DNA from: Planctomycetaceae bacterium
GTDB lineage: Bacteria > Planctomycetota > Planctomycetia > Pirellulales > Thermoguttaceae
Assembly (NCBI GenBank): GCA_031283825.1
Contig: JAITAZ010000140.1
Location: 1-5,801, forward strand
DNA: 5,801 bases
Direction: 5' to 3'
Each line of letters begins with the position of its first letter. Within the stretch, counting starts at the first letter, position 1. The notes below the pieces were generated by a model that was given only the letters and a program-made list of their open reading frames with translations, was not told the DNA's origin and did not search any database. The translations under genes and the position numbers were made by a program. This document shows positions 1 to 5,420 of the stretch, one piece after another.

Positions 1-2
1 CT

Positions 3-101
3 CAAAGAACTACCACCAACACCGGAACTCCAACAAACACACCGCTAGGAGCCGTAGGAATCACGACCGGAACGCCGGCAGCAACCGGAGGACGTAGGTA
101 A
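3..101 (+). CDS. 3' end of an unidentified gene (Thr/Pro/Gly-rich C-terminus), partial
   Basis: The frame is open from the window edge to a TAA at 99-101. It reads a low-complexity tail rich in Thr, Asn, Pro and Gly, ending PAATGGRR. The stretch is much richer in G+C than the sequence right after the stop, and the composition change falls at the stop codon, which supports real coding on this strand. No domain is visible in 32 residues, so no function can be proposed. The minus strand is also open in one frame over part of this interval (a Val/Pro-rich reading), so the strand call is not certain. A strong hairpin begins 8 bases after the stop. Confidence 0.5.
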   Translation, partial: QRTTTNTGTPTNTPLGAVGITTGTPAATGGRR

Positions 102-108
102 TTTTTGA

Positions 109-157
109 GTAATTATTCAGTAGGTCGATAATTCTTGATCGCCTACTGAATAGTTGC
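109..157. repeat. long hairpin of the GTAAYTATTCA repeat family
   Basis: The arms at 109-124 and 142-157 pair over 16 bp with two G-U pairs. The core ATTCAGTAGG / CCTACTGAAT is perfect. A second stem, CGAT (126-129) with ATCG (138-141), continues it above a one-base bulge. The loop contains ATAATTCT, which is also found in the loop of the hairpin at 5750-5788, so the two are relatives. It lies just behind the stop of the upstream gene and could protect or end its transcript, but no T-tract follows, so I do not call it a terminator. Confidence 0.75.
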
Positions 158-361
158 AAAACAGTAAATACAAAACTGCAATATATCAGTCGAATATTTT
201 TGTTAGTCAATTGAGCAAGCCGTTCAATCGTTGATTTGAAACTATAATGTAACCTAAAGTCCCCTTATTATTTTAAAGGGAACGAAGGGAACAAACCGGT
301 TTAAAATCAGGGATTATGGACTCACGAGATAAAACAAATTTTTCGCCGAAATATTACGAAC
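158..361. other. intergenic stretch with a small G-tract module
   Basis: I see no supported gene here on either strand. The only structure is at 259-292, where AGTCCCC faces two GGGAAC units spaced exactly 9 bp apart (278-283 and 287-292). This resembles a short, diverged version of the GGGGAC arrays at 2304-2504. The remainder is AT-rich with stops in all frames. Confidence 0.5.
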
Positions 362-499
362 TTTAGGAAACATCTAAAAACTAAATTTTTAGGAACGCGG
401 GTGTCCCGCCTGCATGACCAACGCCTAAATATGCGGTCGAGACGACCGCGATCCTAATAAAAATAAATTTTACATGAGGTTTTTAGAAGTTCCCTTAAA
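362..499. repeat. 138-bp palindromic element with AGGGAAC-type ends and two inverted REP-like hairpins
   Basis: The ends are inverted copies of one motif: TTTAGGAAACATCTAAAAAC at 362-381 and the reverse complement of TTTAAGGGAACTTCTAAAAAC at 479-499 (about 18 of 21 match with one gap). Inside are two 25-bp units in opposite orientation, at 391-415 and 431-455. They match at 19 of 25 positions, and each folds into a 7-bp stem with a 3-base loop (397-413 and 433-449). The first uses G-U pairs where the second uses Watson-Crick pairs. There is no coding capacity. This is consistent with a non-autonomous MITE or a doublet of REP sequences. The mobilising enzyme is not in the window. Confidence 0.65.
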
Positions 500-589
500 C
501 TTATTTGCGGAATACATGCCGCATGATAATGTTAAACACTAGACAATAAATCACTAAAACATTTGTATAATCAACTCCCAACTAACGCG

Positions 590-1564
590 ATGAGCGACAA
601 CTCAACATTGGCTGCGCCAATAATTTTTACGGGTAAATTTAGACAAAGTTTTCGACTCCAAAATACAATAGCCGGTCGCGTTTCCATGAACGGTTTCGGA
701 TTCTGGAACGGCGAAGACGTATTGTTAGAATTTTGTCCGGCAAAAACGGATAGCGGAGTGTACTTTGTACGAACCGATTTATCCGGCGAACCGCGAATTC
801 CGGCGTTAGTACAATATCGCGAAGAAAAACCGCGTCAAACGTCGCTTGTCAAAGGACACGCGAGAGTCGATATGGTCGAACATGTTTTAGCGGCTTTACG
901 CGCACTTAAAATCGACAATTGCGAAATACGCACGAATCGCGCCGAAATGCCCGGATTCGACGGATCAAGCGTTAGATTTTTCGTTGCGCTAAATCGAGTT
1001 GGAGTAATTTCACAAGCGGCAATTCGGAAAGTACGCCTTGTCGCGAGATCATTGAAAATAGACGGAAACGATAGCTGGATAAATATAACGCCCAGCCGAA
1101 ACGGTGGCTCAGTCTATAAATTCAAATTAGCTCCGTCGCCGGATTATCCACAAGGCGATCAAGAATGTCTTTTCAAATTTTCAACAGAAACATTTCGCGA
1201 CGAAATTATGGACGCAAGAACTTTCTTGAGCAAAAAAGAAGCGGATTATTTACTTGCAGCAGGATTATGTCAACGAGTTACGCCAAAAGACGTTTTAGTA
1301 CTAACGCCAGAAGGACCAATCGACAATAATTATCGTTACAATAATGAATGCGCAAGACACAAAGTTCTAGACATGGTCGGCGATTTCTCTTTGACTGACT
1401 GCGACTGGGTCGGAACGTTTGATTCATATCGAGGCGGACATTCGCTAAACGCTGAATGCGTCAGACAATTGTTAGAAAATACAATTTTACTAGACGAATC
1501 TTTCGTGCCAAAAAATAGCGATCTAATGCACATAAAACAAGAATTACAAAACCGCGCCGCCTAG
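590..1564 (+). CDS. lpxC: UDP-3-O-acyl-N-acetylglucosamine deacetylase
   Basis: LpxC is the zinc hydrolase that removes the N-acetyl group from UDP-3-O-acyl-GlcNAc, the first committed step of lipid A synthesis in the cytoplasm. Numbered from the ATG at 590 (324 aa), the first domain opens at about residue 22 (RLQNTIAGRV). It carries MVEHVLAAL with the candidate base E97 and zinc ligand H98, then AEMPGFDGSS (D124). The second domain contains ARTF, then ECARHKVLDMVGD with zinc ligands H257 and D261 plus K258, and GGHSLN with catalytic H284. All expected active-site residues are therefore present. The usual GGS-DN loop is replaced by VTPKDVLVLTPEGPIDN, a variant I associate with planctomycete LpxC. 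The frame extends upstream to a TTG at 563, but I prefer the ATG because the domain needs nothing earlier; neither start has a Shine-Dalgarno. It is monocistronic as far as visible, with its own terminator. Confidence 0.93.
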   Translation: MSDNSTLAAPIIFTGKFRQSFRLQNTIAGRVSMNGFGFWNGEDVLLEFCPAKTDSGVYFVRTDLSGEPRIPALVQYREEKPRQTSLVKGHARVDMVEHVLAALRALKIDNCEIRTNRAEMPGFDGSSVRFFVALNRVGVISQAAIRKVRLVARSLKIDGNDSWINITPSRNGGSVYKFKLAPSPDYPQGDQECLFKFSTETFRDEIMDARTFLSKKEADYLLAAGLCQRVTPKDVLVLTPEGPIDNNYRYNNECARHKVLDMVGDFSLTDCDWVGTFDSYRGGHSLNAECVRQLLENTILLDESFVPKNSDLMHIKQELQNRAA

Positions 1565-1569
1565 ATAAC

Positions 1570-1585
1570 GTAATTGTTCAGTTGC
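1570..1585 (+). repeat. solo GTAAYTRTTCA repeat copy
   Basis: GTAATTGTTCAGTTGC lies 5 bases after the lpxC stop. It matches the left arm of the hairpins at 109-157 and 5750-5788 but has no pairing partner nearby, so it is a half copy or a decayed one. Confidence 0.45.
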
Positions 1586-1632
1586 TGTGTCGTTTTAAGG
1601 GACAAAAGAGACGTTTGGGTAAATCTAATTGA

Positions 1633-1673
1633 AAAGACTCAAAAGCGATGTCGTCTTTTGAGTCTTTAATTTT
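1633..1673 (+). terminator. intrinsic terminator after lpxC
   Basis: AAAGACTCAAAAG (1633-1645) and CTTTTGAGTCTTT (1655-1667) form a perfect 13-bp stem. Two further C-G pairs can form at the top around the loop ATGT, with one bulged T. The T-rich run TTTAATTTT closes the 3' side. It stands 68 bases beyond the lpxC stop. The left side is A-rich, so it could also act on transcription from the other strand. Confidence 0.75.
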
Positions 1674-1768
1674 CGATTTCAAACAATGACGTCTCTCATG
1701 TTTCTAAAAAGTTATAAGCTCGCGGTAGAATAATTGTACAAAAAATAAAATTCGCAGCGATTGCAATT

Positions 1769-1788
1769 AGGGAACTTCTAAAAACTCG
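1769..1788 (+). repeat. solo copy of the AGGGAAC..CTAAAAAC element end
   Basis: AGGGAACTTCTAAAAACTCG matches the right end of the element at 362-499 (reverse strand) through CTAAAAAC. No inverted partner is found within several hundred bases. It may be a relic of an element that lost its other end. Confidence 0.55.
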
Positions 1789-1801
1789 TTTTTTTATTAA
1801 C

Positions 1802-1828
1802 CACAGAGAACACAGAGTTCACAGAGAG
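1802..1828 (+). repeat. three-unit 9-bp ACAGAG tandem repeat
   Basis: CACAGAG recurs at exactly 9-bp spacing, with ACAGAG at 1803, 1812 and 1821 separated by AAC, TTC and a final AGA. This type of ACCACAGAG-CACAGAG repeat is familiar from intergenic regions of many bacteria. No function is shown by the sequence. Confidence 0.6.
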
Positions 1829-1922
1829 AATATTTTTAATACATTAAATTTTGATTTAAATCCATAATTTTTTACTTTAATAAATTTAAATGATGGTTTG
1901 CAAATAAAAAATAAACGTAACT

Positions 1923-2144
1923 GTTCATACGCAAGAGAAAATTTCCTACGCCCTGAAAGGGCAACGGAATTTTGGAGTGAATATTATTAATATTGATGAA
2001 TATTTGTAACGAATATTCGTGATAATATTTTTTCCGCTGCCCTTTCAGGGCGATTCGTTTGGGGCATTCTAACCCACCGCGTTGCGGTGGGTTAAAACTC
2101 CGCTGCCCTTTCAGGGCGAAGGATTTTTTCTCTTGCGTGTGAAC
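1923..2144. repeat. 222-bp element with 46-bp terminal inverted repeats and three GCCCTGAAAGGGC hairpins
   Basis: The left end (1923-1968) and right end (2099-2144) are 46-bp inverted copies matching at 41 positions, beginning GTTCA[T/C]ACGCAAGAGAAAA. Each contains GCCCTGAAAGGGC (1950-1962 and 2105-2117), a 5-bp stem with a 3-base loop. A third copy lies inside at 2039-2051. The interior also has a perfect 10-bp hairpin AACCCACCGC-GTT-GCGGTGGGTT at 2071-2093 and AT-rich inverted repeats at 1981-2029. The interval can be read as an open frame on the minus strand, but that reading just translates the repeats (ALKGQR twice), so I treat it as non-coding. A MITE-like or REP-cluster nature is inferred. 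Confidence 0.7.
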
Positions 2145-2175
2145 GATTATCGTTTTTGAATGGCTAAACCAACAG

Positions 2176-2201
2176 TAGAGACGCAATGCTTTGCGTCTCT
2201 A
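2176..2201. repeat. REP-like hairpin TAGAGACGCAA, copy 1
   Basis: TAGAGACGCAA and TTGCGTCTCTA form a perfect 11-bp stem around TGCT. Palindromes of the form TAGAGACG..CGTCTCTA are common dispersed intergenic repeats in several bacterial phyla. No T-tract follows, so it is not a clear terminator. Confidence 0.7.
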
Positions 2202-2224
2202 TCGGTGAGCTTTTGATCGAATAA

Positions 2225-2250
2225 TAGAGACGCAAGGCATTGCGTCTCTA
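2225..2250. repeat. REP-like hairpin TAGAGACGCAA, copy 2
   Basis: It has the same perfect 11-bp stem as the copy 23 bases upstream, around the loop GGCA. The stems are identical and only the loop differs (TGCT versus GGCA). That is expected if the stem sequence itself is recognised or if the pair arose by recent duplication. Confidence 0.7.
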
Positions 2251-2254
2251 CATT

Positions 2255-2290
2255 TGTTAATTTGTAACTATTCACGGTTTTTTTAAAAAC
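2255..2290 (+). repeat. GTAACTATTCACGG repeat with T/A hairpin, left copy
   Basis: A 22-bp stretch at 2255-2276 recurs exactly at 4969-4990, starting TGTTAATTTG and ending TATTCACG. The part GTAACTATTCACGGTTTTT also recurs, with one change, at 2516-2534. In both of those places it runs into a T-run followed by an A-run. The two copies are direct repeats bracketing the GGGGAC module. Confidence 0.6.
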
Positions 2291-2297
2291 TATATTA

Positions 2298-2510
2298 TTT
2301 TTTGGGGGGACATTGGAGACAAAGGGGACTTAGGGGACACACTAATTTAAAAACCATGATTAACGACTCAACAGAAAAAAACAGCTTTTAAAAAAGAGAA
2401 ATTTTTTTCTTTAAATTTTGTCCCCCACCGAGCCATCAATCCCAGATTTCAAACAAGAACGTCCCCAGTATCCCCAGCGTCCCCAATGTCCCCTAAGTCC
2501 CCCCAAAAAA
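2298..2510. repeat. inverted pair of GGGGAC(N3) 9-bp arrays, G-quadruplex-prone
   Basis: TTTTTTGGGGGGAC at 2298-2311 is repeated perfectly in inverse at 2497-2510. Moving inward, each arm is a run of GGGGAC followed by three variable bases. The left arm has units through 2338 on the plus strand. The right arm reads on the minus strand as five G-runs of at least four, in exact 9-bp register (C-runs at 2463, 2472, 2481, 2490 and 2499). The centre (about 2341-2440) is AT-rich with no recognisable gene. The right arm meets the usual pattern for a four-tetrad G-quadruplex with 5-base loops on the minus strand. Confidence 0.7.
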
Positions 2511-2515
2511 TTATC

Positions 2516-2542
2516 GTAACCATTCACGGTTTTTAAAAAACC
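2516..2542 (+). repeat. GTAACCATTCACGG repeat with T/A hairpin, right copy
   Basis: This is a direct copy of the repeat at 2264-2290. It ends in GGTTTTT-AAAAAACC (2528-2542), a near-perfect self-complementary block. It lies downstream of the convergent end of the kinase gene and could be the nearest thing to a terminator for it, but the pairing is only A-T rich and weak. Confidence 0.5.
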
Positions 2543-2663
2543 AAACATTTGTTACCGCTCAAAGTATATTGATTCGTTGCCAAAATTAACAAAAAAATTA
2601 AAAAACAACAGAAATTCAAGTTAAATTTTTTATAAAATACAAAGTTTAAAACAAAAACGACGT

Positions 2664-4142
2664 TTAATTGTTGTTATATTCCGTCGCACATATCAATTGA
2701 CCAGCTAGACCGTCAGGAGGAATCCATGCAGATAGTTTTTCTACAATTTCCCGCGCCGATTGAATACGTTTGGAAGGGGTTTTCTCAAGCATCAAAAGAA
2801 CAATTGCAGATACATCATAAGGAATCAATTGATTAAAAACTCGCGGATCCGTCGGCATCATATTAACATGAGCAGAAAGTTTCTGTTTCAAATCGCCTTT
2901 GGGAAAAGGTGTCCTGCCAGTTAAAAGTTGATAAAATAAACAACCAATCGAATAAATATCCCACGCCGGAGACGGCTCATTAGGATTACGAATCTGATCC
3001 GGCGCAACATAATCAATCGTTCCTGCAATTTTTCCTACATTCATCTTGTCAATCGCCCTTTCAAACTGACTGCCTTCGTCCAAAATTTCCGCCTTCGTTT
3101 TTTCTCTGTTCACGTCATAACTTACCGATAACCCAAGATCAATTAACTTCGCTTTGCCCACACTCGATATAAGAATATTCGCCGGCTTAATATCACGATG
3201 AATTATTCCTTGATCATGCAAATATTGAACGCCCTTCGATAACTCGACTATTATCGCCGCCGCAATATCATAAGGAATTACGCCCTCTTTTTGTAATAAA
3301 GTCTTCACGTCGCCGCCGTCAATAAACTCATGCACCATGTAATCTACATTGCCGTCATGCCCAGAATCAATAAATCTCACCAGATTCGGATGCCGCAGTC
3401 TTTTTTGTAACGTTATCTCATTGCGAAATCTCTCCGATAACTCCTCCGTCGATTTCGCTAACGGTAAAACTTTCAACGCAACCGGAGGTTTATACTCCGC
3501 ATGATCAGACATTAGAAACTTCGGCGGATTCGGCTTGCCCTTTTTCATGTCAATATTATATTCGCAACCAAGAAAAACATGTCCGTATCCGCCCTTGCCA
3601 ATTGCATTCAAAATCCAATATTTGCCAAGCGTAAATTTCGTACGTCCCTCAAGCAATTGAGCAGTTTGCCACCTGTTCAAAATTCCACGACTCACTAACG
3701 CCGCCGCAAGACGACGATCAAGTTCCGTCATCAACAATTCGTTTTCGCTCGTAGTTTCTCCGTCCAACGCCGCAAAATAATCGTCGATTGTTTTTTCGTC
3801 GATTGACTTTGCCGAATCATTCGGCGTCAAAGAATCACTCTCAATATTTTTCTTCGACGTCCGAATTGCCGACAAACCGCCGTAACGAAGTCTAACGTTG
3901 TTTTGCTGAAATTCCATCGACAATATCTCGCCTTGCTGCTGATAAGATCGAAACTGCCGATTATCAGATTGCACAGATTGCGCAAAAGAACCGCCAGCCG
4001 GATTTTTTTCTTGATTCACTACGTCTTGATAAGATTCGCGTAGCAATTTATCCAGTATTTCTCTTCTAACGAGTCCGCTTATTCTGGCATATTGATAAAA
4101 TTTGGGGTAGTTCACGTAAAAGTAAAGGTTGAGGCGTTTCAA
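2664..4142 (-). CDS. Hanks-type serine/threonine protein kinase, cytosolic
   Basis: It should phosphorylate Ser/Thr on unknown protein targets. In the 492-residue frame the kinase domain spans about 175-475. It has a glycine loop GKGGYGHV (182-189), VALK with K224, alpha-C E242, HRDIKPANIL with D317 and N322, and DLG (335-337, the bacterial variant of DFG). The APE position reads APD (380-382), and D395 (WDIYSIG) and R459 are present, so it looks active. Before the domain, residues 140-173 show the planctomycete-type SRGILNRWQTAQLLEGR lead-in. No membrane segment, PASTA or sensor domain follows, so it is soluble. The frame starts at a TTG that overlaps the pseudouridine synthase by 77 bases. 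The first ~26 codons mirror the real C-terminus of that gene and are probably untranslated. TTG at 4046 or ATG at 3917 (codon 76, behind AAGGCGAG) are better starts. The longest frame is listed because none is decisive. Confidence 0.9.
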   Translation of the reverse strand: MKRLNLYFYVNYPKFYQYARISGLVRREILDKLLRESYQDVVNQEKNPAGGSFAQSVQSDNRQFRSYQQQGEILSMEFQQNNVRLRYGGLSAIRTSKKNIESDSLTPNDSAKSIDEKTIDDYFAALDGETTSENELLMTELDRRLAAALVSRGILNRWQTAQLLEGRTKFTLGKYWILNAIGKGGYGHVFLGCEYNIDMKKGKPNPPKFLMSDHAEYKPPVALKVLPLAKSTEELSERFRNEITLQKRLRHPNLVRFIDSGHDGNVDYMVHEFIDGGDVKTLLQKEGVIPYDIAAAIIVELSKGVQYLHDQGIIHRDIKPANILISSVGKAKLIDLGLSVSYDVNREKTKAEILDEGSQFERAIDKMNVGKIAGTIDYVAPDQIRNPNEPSPAWDIYSIGCLFYQLLTGRTPFPKGDLKQKLSAHVNMMPTDPRVFNQLIPYDVSAIVLLMLEKTPSKRIQSAREIVEKLSAWIPPDGLAGQLICATEYNNN

Positions 4143-4851
4143 AGGTAATTCTGTTACCTGTAATAGGATGATTCACGCTTAATTTATAAGCATGTAATGC
4201 GATTCTTCCGCCGTTGTTTTTTTGTAACGTAAAATAATCGTTATTGCTTTTTTCGTTACGATTATTATTATTTATCATATTGCGTCTTTTGCCGCCGTAT
4301 TTAATGTCGCCAAGAATAGGAAATCCGTGTGCGGCTAACTGGACGCGAATCTGATGCTTACGTCCGGTGAGAAGTTTTACTTCTATCAGCGAATTCGCGC
4401 CAAGTTGTTCCAATTTACGATAACGTAATTTCGACTCCTTACCGTCGTTGCCGTTTTTATTGTCGTGATTGTCGTTATTGCCGCAAGTCAATTTCACTTT
4501 ACGATGACGTTTATCCAAGCTAATATTCCCGACAAGCTCTAACTCGTCGGGAAAAATTTTGCCTTCGACAATTGCAAGATAAATTTTTTCAACTGTATGA
4601 TTTCTAAATTGCTCGTTTAATCTTGCGGCGGCTTTAGACGTTCTCGCAAAAAGCACAATTCCCGACACCGGAATATCAAGTCTGCTGACAACTCCAAGAT
4701 AAACTTCGCCCGACTTATTATATTTACGTTTGATATATTCTTTCGCAAGCGTAAGCAATGTTTCTTCGCCTTCCGGCAACCCCATTGTAGCCATTCCCGC
4801 CGGCTTCAATACCGCAAGAAGATGATTGTCCTCATAAAGAATATTGATCAT
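4066..4851 (-). CDS. RluA-family RNA pseudouridine synthase
   Basis: It should convert specific uridines in rRNA or tRNA to pseudouridine. The 261-residue product starts at ATG 4851 with MINILYEDNHLLAVLKPAGM, the classic RluA opening. It continues with SRLDIPVSGIVLFAR, where D59 is the catalytic aspartate (family HRLD, here SRLD), then FRNHTVEKIYLAIVEG and LTGRKHQIRVQLAAHGFPIL (161-180). RIALHAYKL follows at 216-224. There is no N-terminal S4 domain, so it is a compact form whose exact target base cannot be read from sequence. Two hydrophilic Asn-rich insertions stand out, at residues 125-137 and 191-205. No Shine-Dalgarno precedes the ATG. The stop (TAG, 4066-4068) lies inside or just before the start of the kinase gene, so the two are probably one transcript with the synthase first. 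Confidence 0.92.
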   Translation of the reverse strand: MINILYEDNHLLAVLKPAGMATMGLPEGEETLLTLAKEYIKRKYNKSGEVYLGVVSRLDIPVSGIVLFARTSKAAARLNEQFRNHTVEKIYLAIVEGKIFPDELELVGNISLDKRHRKVKLTCGNNDNHDNKNGNDGKESKLRYRKLEQLGANSLIEVKLLTGRKHQIRVQLAAHGFPILGDIKYGGKRRNMINNNNRNEKSNNDYFTLQKNNGGRIALHAYKLSVNHPITGNRITFETPQPLLLRELPQILSICQNKRTR

Positions 4852-4968
4852 GGTTATGAAAATTCGGAATTAAAAAATACGTAATATATCTGGGAAAATT
4901 TGTTTTATCGCCGTTGACCTCTTAAAAAAATATCATTGTTTTTTATTCTTTCAAAAATTATTTTCTTC
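4852..4968. other. AT-rich leader upstream of the pseudouridine synthase gene
   Basis: This should hold the promoter of the minus-strand pair. Reading the minus strand there are TTGAAA (near 4950) and several TATATT/TATTTT boxes, but none gives a convincing spacing to a -35 box, so I do not place a promoter. No gene, hairpin or repeat is evident here. Confidence 0.35.
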
Positions 4969-5030
4969 TGTTAATTTGTAACTATTCACGTTTTAATTTT
5001 GTCGATAAAAAATTCCGTGAACGGTTACAA
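4969..5030. repeat. hairpin of the GTAACTATTCACG family
   Basis: TTGTAACTATTCACG (4976-4990) and CGTGAACGGTTACAA (5016-5030) pair at 13 of 15 positions. AATTTT/AAAATT forms an inner stem (4995-5000, 5009-5014). Positions 4969-4990 are identical to 2255-2276. It lies between the promoter side of the minus-strand pair and the decayed frame at 5084-5419. Confidence 0.65.
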
Positions 5031-5083
5031 GTTACATTGTCCCTCTTATGGATAATCAATAACGCAATATCAACGGATGAAAT

Positions 5084-5419
5084 TTAATTAAACGCTGTTG
5101 CGAATTCGCCGATTGATACGCAAGTTGCGGCAAAATCTATAAGTTCGTCGAGTTTTTTTGCGATAAATTGTTTTTTAAATTCGTTAAACAAACATACGAT
5201 TTTTTAGATAATTGATTTAATACCTGCTGTTATTGATGTAGAAAATTTAAGTCAGATAACATTGTAGATTCCCGATTCAACATTTTCAATAGACCATTTT
5301 TTAGGTAAATTTTCAATTGCCTCGCGAGGGAAACGAGTAGTCAAAAACAAGGCGGATTTCGATTTTCGCGAAATTTTATTTCTTCTACAATATCTATGGC
5401 ACAAATCATTCAATTGCAT
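5084..5419 (-). pseudogene. decayed reading frame with two in-frame stops, family uncertain
   Basis: From an ATG at 5419, one minus-strand frame reads 112 codons to a TAA at 5084-5086. It is interrupted by TGA at codon 56 (5252-5254) and TAA at codon 72 (5204-5206). The three pieces look protein-like. The first contains FLTTRFPREAIENLPKKWSI then ENVESGIYNVI, and the last contains NEFKKQFIAKKLDELIDFAA and ends EFATAFN. Because the frame is kept throughout, this is most simply a gene fragment with nonsense mutations. The style of LTTRFPREAIENLP..GIYNV is loosely reminiscent of Rpn-like PD-(D/E)XK proteins, but I cannot confirm it. Its 5' end stops two bases from the palindromic element at 5421-5675, which may have displaced or cut off the original start. 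Confidence 0.5.
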
Positions 5420-5420
5420 A

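Noticed and set aside
109..157. Intrinsic terminator of the upstream gene
   Set aside because: The stem is strong but is followed by GCAAAACAG with no T-tract, and the same hairpin recurs at 5750-5788 away from any gene end, so it is listed as a repeat.
505..530. Promoter for lpxC (TTGCGG and GATAAT)
   Set aside because: The boxes are only 14 bases apart and TTGCGG lies in a small hairpin (TGCGG..CCGCA). This is too weak to annotate.
1336..1533. Minus-strand open frame of 65 codons
   Set aside because: It lies wholly inside the conserved catalytic second domain of lpxC on the opposite strand, so it is a shadow frame.
1872..2186. Minus-strand open frame of 104 codons
   Set aside because: It runs straight through the inverted-repeat element and its translation repeats the hairpin sequence (ALKGQR twice) with no domain. 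The ends are AT-rich intergenic DNA.
2461..2504. Regularly spaced repeats as a CRISPR array
   Set aside because: The period is 9 bp, with 6-base units and 3-base spacers. CRISPR repeats and spacers are each over 20 bp, and no cas gene is present.
5204..5254. In-frame TGA and TAA read as recoding or a variant genetic code
   Set aside because: Two different stop codons occur in the same frame, and the intact genes here end with ordinary TAG and TAA. There is no selenocysteine-type context that I can support, so decay is simpler.
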